A stretch of DNA of 20,539 bases from CAYURR01 sp964446745 (GCA_964446745.1 CAYURR010000032.1:1-20539), one strand, 5' to 3'. Numbered from the stretch's first letter, positions 6,952 through 14,992 are shown. Notes: generated from the letters alone by a model not told the origin. Program-made: numbers and translations.

Positions 6952-7299
6952 ATGAACGAAAAGGATCTGAGCATCTCAGATATGATGCACATGCAAAATG
7001 TTCTATTCGACAAATATAAGAATGTCTGGAACCCGATGAGCCCGGAGTTCGGCCCCACGAGTTTATTATGGATGATCGGCGAGATCGGCGAGGTCATAGA
7101 CATCATCAAGAAAAAGCCGCAGGACGACATCACGGGTGACACACAGATCCGCAAAGACTTTATCGAGGAGATGGCGGACGTGTTGATGTACTTCTTTGAC
7201 GTGTGTATTAAATACGGCGTAACCGCGGAGGAATTTTCCGAGGTCTATCTAAAGAAGCACCGCTATAACCTAATCAGGGAATACAACGGGGATAAATAG
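6952..7299 (+). CDS. MazG-type nucleotide pyrophosphohydrolase
   Basis: This 115-residue helical protein shows the metal-binding pattern of the MazG/dUTPase-like superfamily: Glu44-x-x-Glu47 (MIGEIGEVIDIIKK) and Glu73-x-x-Asp76 (FIEEMADVLMYFFDV). The family hydrolyses (d)NTPs to (d)NMP and pyrophosphate in the cytoplasm, usually for nucleotide-pool cleaning. Single-domain proteins of about this length are normal for the small MazG-like group. GGAGG directly before the start supports the ATG at 6952. It is a single-gene unit behind its own promoter. Which nucleotide it prefers cannot be told. Confidence 0.82.
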   Translation: MNEKDLSISDMMHMQNVLFDKYKNVWNPMSPEFGPTSLLWMIGEIGEVIDIIKKKPQDDITGDTQIRKDFIEEMADVLMYFFDVCIKYGVTAEEFSEVYLKKHRYNLIREYNGDK

Positions 7300-7315
7300 A
7301 CAAATATGTAGCTTA

Positions 7316-7344
7316 TTGCAAAAGATTCCTATATAGATTACAAT
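7316..7344 (+). promoter_or_regulatory. Promoter for the Ser/Thr-rich protein gene
   Basis: TTGCAA (7316-7321) and TACAAT (7339-7344) are 17 nt apart. Transcription should start near 7351. The ATG at 7343 therefore lies upstream of the start site, which argues for the later ATG at 7382. Confidence 0.65.
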
Positions 7345-7381
7345 GATGCCGCAACCTATTCCATGGAAGGGAATGACAAAA

Positions 7382-8008
7382 ATGTCAGTTGAAATGGGTA
7401 ACACAACTAACGTTGCATCATCCACGCAGTATGCAAAAAGCAACACGACCACCAACGCGTCCTCAAAGGAAGCGGATACGAAGAGCAGCACCACGGCTCC
7501 CCCCGCAGCAAGCAAGTCCGGCAATGACACCTACGAAACGACGCGAGGTAGTGACAGCGACAATTCATCCGTCGGTATCGGTAAGGGTGTAGACCCCGCG
7601 CAGGTACAGAAGATGATAAAAGAAAGCGAGAAGCAGGTAGAGAGCTTTCGCAAGCTGATCGAGGGTCTGATCACAAAGCAGGGCCGAACCGTACAGGATG
7701 TGCTGAGTGCAATCGACAACGGCGAAGAGGTAATCGTCCCCGTCGACGAGGCAACGCGCAAAAAAGCGCAAGAGGACATCAGCGAAGACGGCTACTACGG
7801 CGTAAAGAAGACCACGGAACGTATCATGGACTTCGCCAAGGCATTAGCAGGCGGCGAAAACAGCAAGATCGACATGCTCCGAAAGGCCGTACAAGACGGC
7901 TTCGAGGGTGCCAAGCGGCAGCTGGGCGGCGACGAATTGCCCCAGATCAGCAAGGACACCTACGACGCGGTCATGAAGGAATTTGATATATGGCAGGGCA
8001 AGCAATAG
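7382..8008 (+). CDS. Uncharacterised protein: disordered Ser/Thr-rich N-terminus and helical domain
   Basis: I do not recognise this gene. From ATG 7382 it encodes 208 residues. An AAGGGA (7367-7372) lies 9 nt upstream, and the promoter position excludes the frame's earlier ATG at 7343; ATG 7373 is possible. The first roughly 65 residues are low complexity (Ser, Thr, Ala, Asn, Lys) and should be disordered, with no signal peptide or membrane segment. The rest is charged and helical, with a VQKMIKESEKQVESFRKLIEG helix and conserved-looking blocks GYYGVKKTTERIMDFAKAL and LPQISKDTYDAVMKEFDIW. It is a single-gene unit between a clear promoter and a terminator, which suggests a genuine, well-expressed small protein, probably cytoplasmic. 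Confidence 0.7.
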   Translation: MSVEMGNTTNVASSTQYAKSNTTTNASSKEADTKSSTTAPPAASKSGNDTYETTRGSDSDNSSVGIGKGVDPAQVQKMIKESEKQVESFRKLIEGLITKQGRTVQDVLSAIDNGEEVIVPVDEATRKKAQEDISEDGYYGVKKTTERIMDFAKALAGGENSKIDMLRKAVQDGFEGAKRQLGGDELPQISKDTYDAVMKEFDIWQGKQ

Positions 8009-8036
8009 TAAAAGGGTTGTAGTATAAGGGAAGATT

Positions 8037-8084
8037 TACCACGGATTTACACGTATAAAAGCAGATCAGTGTAGATCCGTGGTA
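8037..8084 (+). terminator. Terminator after the Ser/Thr-rich protein gene
   Basis: TACCACGGATTTACAC (8037-8052) pairs with GTGTAGATCCGTGGTA (8069-8084) over 16 bp with one wobble and a 16-nt loop. TTATTTT follows. The T-tract is interrupted by one A, so efficiency is uncertain. On the minus strand the stem would be flanked by a less T-rich sequence. Confidence 0.75.
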
Positions 8085-8168
8085 TTATTTTGCCTTTTTA
8101 CAACCCATGGTGAGCTTGAACATCATTCGTAGTGTCTTAACAATTCACTTCCCATAATGTGCTACAAA

Positions 8169-8174
8169 TATAAT
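8169..8174 (+). promoter_or_regulatory. -10 box for the small exported protein gene
   Basis: TATAAT (8169-8174) is a perfect -10 box. The best -35 is TTCACT (8144-8149) at a long 19-nt spacing, so the promoter may be weak or activator-dependent. It would give a 5' leader of about 60 nt. Nothing else is evident in the gap between 8085 and 8241. Confidence 0.4.
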
Positions 8175-8241
8175 CGCGGATATCTATCCACCATAATATC
8201 ACATCTTAAGCATTATTCATTATGTATTGGAGAGTGAATTC

Positions 8242-8799
8242 ATGACGCGAAACCATTTCAAGCTCATTACGACGTTTTTTATCATCGGGGCCGTATGCCT
8301 TACTGCCGGGTTTTGTTGCCCAAATAAAGAAAGTGCCGCAACTGATAATAACATCGGCGGCACCGGAACATATTTTATACAAAGCAACTTACTAAAAAAG
8401 GCCATGGACTATCTGGGCGTAGACAGCCCTGACAAGGCCGTAGCGGTATGGTCCGAAGGGCTCAAACAACGAAACGGAGCCATGCAATACAGCGTAATGA
8501 CCAAGGAACTGAAGGCCGTCTACGCAAAGGATCTGGAAAATGGCCATGAAAACTGGGTAACAGGTGTATCGAGCCCATGGGTAGAGGGGTATACGATACT
8601 CAATAAAGATAAATCACACAATGCGCACATCTACAACATCAAATATAACACCGCCACATCCGCGGGGCCGTTTGATCCGTTTTATGTCAAGCTCACTGTA
8701 GTAAGAGACGGGGATTTTTGGCGCATATCAGAGGTAAACGGCGACCAGGCCTCGACGGCCTATACAGGATTTACCGATCAATCGGCGACTGTTTCATAA
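8242..8799 (+). CDS. Small exported protein of unknown function, NTF2-like
   Basis: The ATG at 8242 is preferred over the in-frame TTG at 8227 because GGAGAG (8229-8234) sits 7 nt before it. The 185-residue product begins with a signal sequence (MTRNHFK, then a hydrophobic stretch to about residue 24). The FCCP at residues 24-27 is close to a lipobox but has Phe at -1, so lipidation is doubtful. The remaining segment, about residues 50-180, has a helix-rich start (AVAVWSEGLKQRNGAMQYSV) and a beta-rich end (FYVKLTVVRDGDFWRISEV), which resembles NTF2/SnoaL-like folds of small surface proteins. No catalytic residues are evident. Its last 22 nt overlap the rhodanese gene on the other strand. Confidence 0.7.
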   Translation: MTRNHFKLITTFFIIGAVCLTAGFCCPNKESAATDNNIGGTGTYFIQSNLLKKAMDYLGVDSPDKAVAVWSEGLKQRNGAMQYSVMTKELKAVYAKDLENGHENWVTGVSSPWVEGYTILNKDKSHNAHIYNIKYNTATSAGPFDPFYVKLTVVRDGDFWRISEVNGDQASTAYTGFTDQSATVS

Positions 8800-9248
8800 G
8801 GCCAATCGATGATACCGCCGAAATCGTAAACTTGAGTGTATCCCATATCGATCAGCACATCCGAGGCGGCCTTGCTGCGCCGCCCGCTACGGCAATAGAT
8901 GAGTATGACCGCGTCCTTGTCCGGTAGCTCAGCCTCGGCCCTTTCGGCGATCTCGTTATCCGGTATCAGTACAGAGCCGTCGATGCGTTTCTCTTTATAT
9001 TCTTCATCGGTACGAACGTCCAGCAACACTGCATCGGCGTTCTCATCGATGATTTTTTTTGCCTCATCGGCTGTGATCTTACGATATATAGGTTTACCCG
9101 CACCTGATTTGCTGCCGTCCGGCTCTTCCGTGGGCGCAGCCGTCGTTTCCTTGCTTGACGGTTTCGCTGCACAGCCTGCCATCGCCATTGCGAAGCACAG
9201 GCTCATACATACCCACGAAATAATCCTGATTATACGTTTAGTTTTCAT
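8778..9248 (-). CDS. Rhodanese-domain lipoprotein (thiosulfate sulfurtransferase fold)
   Basis: The start is taken at ATG 9248 because GGAGT lies 5 nt upstream; an in-frame ATG at 9293 would overlap the preceding gene and lacks support. The 156-residue protein has a lipoprotein signal ending MAMAGC (Cys26), a Ser/Thr/Glu-rich linker to about residue 53, and one rhodanese domain (residues about 55-155). AVLLDVRTDEEY and the active-site loop YCRSGRRS with Cys119 are intact. It should be anchored outside the membrane and carry persulfide sulfur or act on oxidised thiols. It begins 16 nt after the UlaG-like gene and may be the last gene of the sugar operon, though its function does not obviously belong there. 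Its 3' end overlaps the convergent exported-protein gene by 22 nt. Confidence 0.82.
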   Translation of the reverse strand: MKTKRIIRIISWVCMSLCFAMAMAGCAAKPSSKETTAAPTEEPDGSKSGAGKPIYRKITADEAKKIIDENADAVLLDVRTDEEYKEKRIDGSVLIPDNEIAERAEAELPDKDAVILIYCRSGRRSKAASDVLIDMGYTQVYDFGGIIDWPYETVAD

Positions 9249-9264
9249 ATTCACTCCATAAAAA

Positions 9265-9969
9265 TTAAAAGCTGTATTTAACATAACACTCATGCTTTTG
9301 TGTGACCAAATTACATGCGTTCATCTTTTCGATAAATATATCAGGGTCAGCGTGCGCGGGTTTAAACATGCCATAATGCATAGGTATAGTCACCTTCGCA
9401 TTTATTTCCTTTGAGAACCTCACCGCGTCATCGATGTTCATGTTATCGCCTACACCGTTTATGCATACAAACATCATGTCTATATCCTTTGGCACCGACT
9501 TTATTACCGCGTCGTTGTATAACGTATCGCCCGTCACATAGATGCGAAAGCCCTCATGCTCAATAACAATCCCCACCGCATGCTCATCGGTATGCTCAGC
9601 CTTGACCGCTTTGAACAATACACTGTTTAGAGTAACAGATGTGCCCGGGGAAAATAGTACCATGTTATGTTGAACGGGCGCAAACTCCGAGATTAATTTG
9701 TATGAATTACGCGGTGCCAATATATGGGCCTTTTTTTCCATGTTCAGCATGGGTTTCAATGTATCTGGATCCGTATGGTCCAAATGGTCGTGTGTGCAAA
9801 TAACAACATCCGGCTCTATTGTGATAAAGCTTTCGTCTATCGGTTGCATACGCTTGTACGCATTATCACATGCTTCTACGCTGTTTGACAGATATGGATC
9901 TATTACTATCTTAGTATTATCTATTTCAATCAAATATCCCGCTTGTCCAATCCACGAATAATGTCTCAT
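9265..9969 (-). CDS. UlaG-like metallo-beta-lactamase-fold hydrolase (putative sugar lactonase)
   Basis: The 234-residue protein begins MRHYSWIGQAGYLIEI and keeps the metal ligands His60-x-His62-x-Asp64-His65 (THDHLDH), Asp in YVTGDTLYND, and His in TIPMHYGMF. This matches the UlaG group of the fold, whose best-known member opens L-ascorbate-6-phosphate lactone, though the protein is shorter than UlaG (about 350 aa). GGAGGG stands 6 nt before the ATG. It lies 15 nt behind the beta-propeller gene and two genes behind a sugar dehydrogenase. I infer that it hydrolyses the aldonolactone made by that dehydrogenase. Members of this fold are diverse, so another ester or phosphodiester substrate cannot be excluded. 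Confidence 0.75.
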   Translation of the reverse strand: MRHYSWIGQAGYLIEIDNTKIVIDPYLSNSVEACDNAYKRMQPIDESFITIEPDVVICTHDHLDHTDPDTLKPMLNMEKKAHILAPRNSYKLISEFAPVQHNMVLFSPGTSVTLNSVLFKAVKAEHTDEHAVGIVIEHEGFRIYVTGDTLYNDAVIKSVPKDIDMMFVCINGVGDNMNIDDAVRFSKEINAKVTIPMHYGMFKPAHADPDIFIEKMNACNLVTQKHECYVKYSF

Positions 9970-9984
9970 CCCGAGCCCTCCGTT

Positions 9985-11073
9985 TCACTTTGTCAAGGTC
10001 ATCTTGATTGCAGCCAACCTATACACGGTATCTTCTGCCATACATGTCTGCCAGTCCCCGGCTGTCAGTATCATCATCGAGCACTCGTTTTCGTCCCCTG
10101 TAATTGTTTCGGAAATGATGCTCGGCGTATAAAACCCGTAACCGTTGTATTCGCATTCGTAAAACTCTGTCCACGGTCCCCATGGCTTTTCTGCTTCATA
10201 GAATTTAAAGCATGTCTTAGACGTATCAAAGTTCGTTGAATACGGCTCCGGATAATATGCCTGTGTCATGATATATCGCTTCATTTGCGGAATGTACTGC
10301 GCACCCGCCATACTGAGCTTATACGAATCGCTCAACACAGCCCTCTTTCTCATCGGGTCCGATGTCCATTCGGGCGCATCCGGATAGTCCTTACAGTAGA
10401 ATTCCCAATCATTTACATTGAGCATGCCGAATTTATCGCGCGGCACCCTCGCCAAAAACATCGAGCTGCCGTTATTCCAAAAGCCCTCATTTGTCATGAG
10501 GTAAACATGTTTATCCGCGCCATCCGGGAGCTCGTTTACCTCGCACTCGGTATACTTTACAAAGCACGGGACAGAAAGCTCCGTGCCCGGAAACATTGGC
10601 TCGTAGTAACAAGCATCCTCTGTCTTTGACCAGGTTTCACCCATATCCTCGCTCTTGATGATGCTCGATTTGATTGCGTCCTGCCGATACTTCGTATGCG
10701 CCTTCATCTCGCTGTGGCGGCTGACTGACATGTACAATGCCCCGTCTATCCATTGTATATCGTTAGCCTTCCACATACGCCGGATACTATCCTCGTCAAA
10801 CTTATATGTCCCCCAAGCGCCGAAGTCATATGGGTGCTGCCGCATCGTACAAAAGGTTTCCCCTTTTAGCCCGTCCGCTCTTGTCATGTCCCCGCTCAGC
10901 CGGTGCAATGCCATATTGCTGCCATACTTGCCGCATCCCTCGTGCCAGCCTTTGGTATCGCATGATATGCTTATGATCCCGCCGTCGCCGGCCTTTGTGC
11001 TAAACCATGTATCCCCGAATGTTTCATTATATAAATGCGGTTCGCTTAACGTTGCCTTCAAGTTGCTGTGCAT
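9985..11073 (-). CDS. Asp-box beta-propeller protein, possible glycoside hydrolase
   Basis: This 362-residue protein has no signal peptide. Repeated W/G-rich beta blades, the opening FGDTWFSTKAGDGGIISISC and one clear Asp-box, SEDMGETW (residues 141-148), mark it as a sialidase-like beta-propeller. Asp-boxes are structural, so they do not prove enzyme activity. Propeller families include exo-sialidases, arabinanases and anhydro-galactosidases, but I cannot assign one. AGGAGGG is 6 nt upstream of the ATG. It stands between the dehydrogenase and the lactonase-like gene in the sugar operon, so it may process the same substrate, for example by removing a second sugar or decoration. Confidence 0.65.
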   Translation of the reverse strand: MHSNLKATLSEPHLYNETFGDTWFSTKAGDGGIISISCDTKGWHEGCGKYGSNMALHRLSGDMTRADGLKGETFCTMRQHPYDFGAWGTYKFDEDSIRRMWKANDIQWIDGALYMSVSRHSEMKAHTKYRQDAIKSSIIKSEDMGETWSKTEDACYYEPMFPGTELSVPCFVKYTECEVNELPDGADKHVYLMTNEGFWNNGSSMFLARVPRDKFGMLNVNDWEFYCKDYPDAPEWTSDPMRKRAVLSDSYKLSMAGAQYIPQMKRYIMTQAYYPEPYSTNFDTSKTCFKFYEAEKPWGPWTEFYECEYNGYGFYTPSIISETITGDENECSMMILTAGDWQTCMAEDTVYRLAAIKMTLTK

Positions 11074-11100
11074 TGTGAGCCCTCCTCTATATGACCAGTG

Positions 11101-12150
11101 TCATTCCCATGGATGCAATACGGTCTTTATTAAACTGCTTTCCCTGCGATCAATCATCGCAAACGCTTCATGTATACGTTCCAATGGCATCGTATGTGTG
11201 ACCATATCCTTTAGATTGACCGATTTATTCTCGACCATTTTGACCAAAGGCGACCACACATGCGGATATCCTGTTACACCATGGATATGAACTTGATTTA
11301 ATATTATCTGCTCCACCGGAAACGACAAACGCATATCCTTTTCCGGTAGTCCATAGAGGATCACATTGCCGTCCCTCGCGCAGGTAAATACCGCAGCCAT
11401 GATCATCTCGGGTACGCCGGTAGCCTCTATAACCGTTTGCGCCTTGCCCTTTGTCTGATCCGTTATCCGTTTATATAATGCCTCGCCTGTCAAGCCGCTA
11501 CTGTTTATCACCGTATCCGCTCCGAAGTATTTAGCTTTAGCAAGCTTACTATCACTGCGTCCTACAACGATAACCTCTCCCGCGCCCATAGCCTTTGCAA
11601 CCTGTATAAACGCTAACCCCGCCGCTCCTGTTCCATACACCAATACGGTTCTGCCCATCGGTATCTTTGTACGGTATAACGCTCCGGCCGGACACGCGGC
11701 ACTTTCCAATATCGCCGCCTCATCGTAGCTGACGCTATCCGGTATATGGACCAAATTCTTCACATCCACGGCGATATACTGTGCGTAACCGCCTTGATGC
11801 GGGAACGTGCCGATCTCCTCGGCCTTAACGCATAAATGACGCTCGCCGCGTAGGCAATATTCGCATACACCACAATCCACATATGTCTCTATCGCTACCC
11901 TATCGCCGATCTTTACATGCGTATGCTCCGGGCATTCGATAACCTCACCGGCCATCTCATGTCCCATGATATGTGGCGGCTTGCCATATTCGAGCTTACC
12001 CGTATACACATGCAGGTCTGTTACACATACACCCGCCGCATGGATCTTAACTAACGCCTGACCCGGCTTTGGCTTCGGGATACTTACATCCCGAAGCTCA
12101 ATCACACCGATATCTGTCCAAACTGCCGCTTTCATTGTATTAGATGTCAT
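11101..12150 (-). CDS. Zinc-dependent MDR alcohol/sugar dehydrogenase
   Basis: The 349-residue protein is a standard-length medium-chain dehydrogenase. Catalytic-zinc ligands are Cys42 (GVCVTDLH), His64 and Glu65 (GHE); the structural zinc is held by Cys93, Cys96, Cys99 and Cys107. The nucleotide-binding motif is VYGTGAAGLA. After the second strand of the Rossmann fold stands GRSDSK rather than an acidic residue, which points to NADP(H) rather than NAD(H). It belongs with sorbitol and threonine dehydrogenases. In this operon, right after an alpha-galactosidase-like gene (11-nt gap), oxidation of the released sugar at C1, or of another hydroxyl, is the likely job. GGTGGG lies just upstream of ATG 12150; ATG 12135 is a second possibility. 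Confidence 0.85.
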   Translation of the reverse strand: MTSNTMKAAVWTDIGVIELRDVSIPKPKPGQALVKIHAAGVCVTDLHVYTGKLEYGKPPHIMGHEMAGEVIECPEHTHVKIGDRVAIETYVDCGVCEYCLRGERHLCVKAEEIGTFPHQGGYAQYIAVDVKNLVHIPDSVSYDEAAILESAACPAGALYRTKIPMGRTVLVYGTGAAGLAFIQVAKAMGAGEVIVVGRSDSKLAKAKYFGADTVINSSGLTGEALYKRITDQTKGKAQTVIEATGVPEMIMAAVFTCARDGNVILYGLPEKDMRLSFPVEQIILNQVHIHGVTGYPHVWSPLVKMVENKSVNLKDMVTHTMPLERIHEAFAMIDRRESSLIKTVLHPWE

Positions 12151-12161
12151 TTTCCCACCCT

Positions 12162-14090
12162 TTATTTGGTGTTGATGTAGATGATCTCTGATGACTCATC
12201 CGGCATATCCTTGAATGTCAATCCGTTTTCCATTAATTCCTTACCGGTTTTTGTTATGACCTCACCGCTGTCTTCGTATCGTAATGTATAGACGCTCTGT
12301 TCATTTAAGCCTTTTAATTTAATATTAAATGCCTCATTGGGATTCGTACCTGCGCAATGCCTGCCGAGCTTAAACACATACATTAACGCTTCGTTTCCCT
12401 TATCCTTTACAAACACGAACGCGTTGTTGCGGATATTGTTCGGATCGTCTACCTGGCTAAATGTCGAAAATGCCTGCTCGGTCAATCTATATAGTTCACC
12501 GTTTAATACATAATCCCTCGCGATGTTTCTGTATATATCGATGTGATAAGTCAATCTATCCTTCGCAAGTTGCGACAACTCCGGCAGCCTGTATGATATC
12601 GCAAACCTATTGAGCATGTTTGCGCGTATGAGATAGTCGATCTTGTGCTTTGATGTACCCTCAGCGATCGGATTCATTTCAATATTCGATGGATAATCTA
12701 CCCTAATTTGTGACCATGTAAAATGATAACAGTGGGACGCATGCAGCATATCGACAGCCCCCCAAAACTCACGCAGATGCAGTTGTGTATGGTCCGGGTC
12801 ACTCAAAAACGCGGCGTGCGTATGCCTTGCTATGCCGAGGTCTATTCTATGACCGCCCGATGAGCAGTTCTCGAGGAATACATTCGGATATTTCTCTCGC
12901 ACACGCTCAAGCAAGCGATAGAAGCCCATGTAATGCTCATACAGCCCGTCTCCGGCTTCATGTCCATGATCACAACGGTTGCAGCCATTTCGCGGATTTA
13001 GATTGAAGTCTATCTTTATCCACTCGGCCTTAAAGTTCACGATAAGATTTTCTAAAACCCCGTATGCCCAGTCCACGACTGCGGGGTTGCCGAAGCAAAC
13101 ATAGTCCAGTGAATCCCCATCACGCATAGCTTCAAATTCCGGATGCGTATCTTTCAACCATGCTTTCTTACCGAGTGCCTCTATCTCACACCAAATGCCG
13201 AACCTCATACCCTTTTCTTTTACATAATCAGCGAGCGCCGCTATCCCGCTCGGGAAACGCATTGTGTTTACAGTATCCCAGTCGCCGCGCTTCAGATACC
13301 AGTCTACATTCTCGCTCCATCCTTGGTCATTGCTATTGCAATCGGGATCGGGACTTCCGAACCATCCGGCATCCAATACACATACATCGATGCCCATTTC
13401 GGCGCAGCAGTCTACATTCTTTTTAAAGACATCCTCGTTTATCTCGACATCCTCATAAGGCCACCAGTGATTCCATACAATCGGGATCGGCTCCGAAAAA
13501 TCGGTTTTCGGATACACATAGGCCTTACCCCATTGTTGAAACGCCAAGGCCGCCGCATCCGCATTCGCTGCTTGTGTGAATACGATCTTTATCCCTTCAA
13601 AGACCTCACCGGGCTTCAAGTTTTTCTGAAAGCACCAGTTGCTCAAGCCCGCCGTGAGTATATATCCCCCGTCAGCCTGAGGATCCAGTAACACCTTCCA
13701 GTTACCTGACCACGCCAACGCACATGAAAAGACCTCTCCGTTAGAGTTCGTGAGCGAAAACCACGGATGATATGTGCGGGCCGAACGGCCTTCGGTCTCC
13801 TCTATCACCACAGTGCCTTGTAATTTCTTTTCAATGGGCTTAAACTCCTGGATCGATGCGTCATAATATTTGATCGTGTAATCATCCTTCGGGAATTTAA
13901 GCTTTAGCGAATCCACGCGTGTTAATTTGGCTACGCTATCGGACACATTTTTAATCTCAACCCACTGCTCAAAAATGTCGAATTCCTTGTATTCCTTTAA
14001 AATTCGTTCAATAAAAATACCGCCCTTGTCTACCGAATCAACGGTAGACAAAGGCTCATCATTGCACACAATAAAAACATCTGTATTCAT
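12162..14090 (-). CDS. GH36-like alpha-galactosidase
   Basis: The 642-residue protein, without signal peptide, has an N-terminal beta-sandwich (about 1-190), a TIM barrel and a C-terminal beta domain, as in clan GH-D. Barrel motifs are PIVWNHWWPYED, VLDAGWFG (238-245), GMRFGIWCEIEALG, EWIKIDFN with the likely nucleophile Asp361, ENCSSGGHRIDLGI, and FLSDPDHT with the likely acid/base Asp431. Family GH36 normally shows EPEMV where this has EIEAL and SDNTD where this has SDPDH, so it is a divergent member and its specificity may differ from plain alpha-galactosides. It would act in the cytoplasm on sugar brought in by the ABC transporter encoded just upstream. The ribosome binding site is weak (GAAGGGAAG, about 13 nt from the ATG). 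Confidence 0.82.
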   Translation of the reverse strand: MNTDVFIVCNDEPLSTVDSVDKGGIFIERILKEYKEFDIFEQWVEIKNVSDSVAKLTRVDSLKLKFPKDDYTIKYYDASIQEFKPIEKKLQGTVVIEETEGRSARTYHPWFSLTNSNGEVFSCALAWSGNWKVLLDPQADGGYILTAGLSNWCFQKNLKPGEVFEGIKIVFTQAANADAAALAFQQWGKAYVYPKTDFSEPIPIVWNHWWPYEDVEINEDVFKKNVDCCAEMGIDVCVLDAGWFGSPDPDCNSNDQGWSENVDWYLKRGDWDTVNTMRFPSGIAALADYVKEKGMRFGIWCEIEALGKKAWLKDTHPEFEAMRDGDSLDYVCFGNPAVVDWAYGVLENLIVNFKAEWIKIDFNLNPRNGCNRCDHGHEAGDGLYEHYMGFYRLLERVREKYPNVFLENCSSGGHRIDLGIARHTHAAFLSDPDHTQLHLREFWGAVDMLHASHCYHFTWSQIRVDYPSNIEMNPIAEGTSKHKIDYLIRANMLNRFAISYRLPELSQLAKDRLTYHIDIYRNIARDYVLNGELYRLTEQAFSTFSQVDDPNNIRNNAFVFVKDKGNEALMYVFKLGRHCAGTNPNEAFNIKLKGLNEQSVYTLRYEDSGEVITKTGKELMENGLTFKDMPDESSEIIYINTK

Positions 14091-14113
14091 ATTTTATATT
14101 CTTCCCTTCGCAG

Positions 14114-14992
14114 TTACTCCTTTACAGAGCCCAATGTGAGTCCGGTGACAAAGTACTTTTGTAAGAATGGATAAACAATCAAGATCGGGATCATGCTGAC
14201 CAATATCTTTGCCGCATTGATTGTTTTGTCTGAGATCTTAGATAAGCGAATGATTTCTTCTCGTGTCATATGTGAGGTATTTGTAGTCATCTGAACCATG
14301 ATCTGATTCAAATATGTCTGTAACGGATATTTTTCTTGGGTATTCATCAATACCAGTCCGTCGAAGAATGCATTCCAATGTCCGACGATACTGAATAATG
14401 AAATAGTAGCCAACGACGGCAGCGCCATAGGTAGGTAAATGCTCAGCATCAGTCTCCACGGACCGACACCATCCACTATAGCTGCTTCATCCAGCTCCTT
14501 TGGTAAGCCTCTAAAATAGTTCATCAATACAACGACACTGAATACAGGGACCGCACCGGGTAATATCAAAGCCCATATGCTATTGAGTAAACCCAACGCC
14601 TTTATATTCAGATACCACGGAATGAGTCCACCGCTAAAGAGCATAGTAAAGACCAACACCCACATATAAACGCTGCGGGCCCTGAATTCATTACTGCGCC
14701 GAGAGAGCGGAAACGCCGTTATGATAGTCAATGAAAAGTTCACAGCTAGCCCTAAGATCACTCGCTTTACCGACACGATGAATGAGGTAAAGAACAGCTT
14801 ATCCTTCATAACGGTCTGGTAAGCGAATACCGTAAAATTGACGGGCCAAACGAGAACCTTTCCGGCGGCAACCGCAGACTTATCACTGAACGACACAGCG
14901 GTAAGATGGACTATCGGGAACAATATAGTTATACAAATGAGTACCATGATGACGAGAATAACATAATCGCCGATGGTTTTTTTGCGTACCAT
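14114..14992 (-). CDS. Carbohydrate ABC transporter permease, YtcP/CarB type
   Basis: This 292-residue integral membrane protein has about six hydrophobic segments, starting with DYVILVIMVLICITILFPIV. The cytoplasmic EAA loop that docks the ATPase is DEAAIVDGVGPWRLMLSIYLP. The C-terminus, KYFVTGLTLGSVKE, is the usual ending of this permease class. It pairs with the permease encoded just upstream (gap 26 nt) and the solute-binding lipoprotein. GAGG stands 5 nt before the ATG. The pathway's ATPase is not in the window; CUT1-type systems often share one MsmX-like ATPase encoded elsewhere. Confidence 0.92.
   Translation of the reverse strand: MVRKKTIGDYVILVIMVLICITILFPIVHLTAVSFSDKSAVAAGKVLVWPVNFTVFAYQTVMKDKLFFTSFIVSVKRVILGLAVNFSLTIITAFPLSRRSNEFRARSVYMWVLVFTMLFSGGLIPWYLNIKALGLLNSIWALILPGAVPVFSVVVLMNYFRGLPKELDEAAIVDGVGPWRLMLSIYLPMALPSLATISLFSIVGHWNAFFDGLVLMNTQEKYPLQTYLNQIMVQMTTNTSHMTREEIIRLSKISDKTINAAKILVSMIPILIVYPFLQKYFVTGLTLGSVKE

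Noticed and set aside
7343..7381. Upstream ATG codons for the Ser/Thr-rich protein
   Set aside because: ATG 7343 overlaps the -10 box and would precede the transcript start; it has no ribosome binding site.
10655..11290. 211-codon plus-strand ORF across the propeller and dehydrogenase genes
   Set aside because: It spans parts of two minus-strand genes and their gap, is Cys/Ser-rich as antisense frames often are, and lacks a ribosome binding site.
13143..13691. 182-codon plus-strand ORF inside the GH36-like gene
   Set aside because: Antisense to conserved barrel motifs; no independent coding signal.
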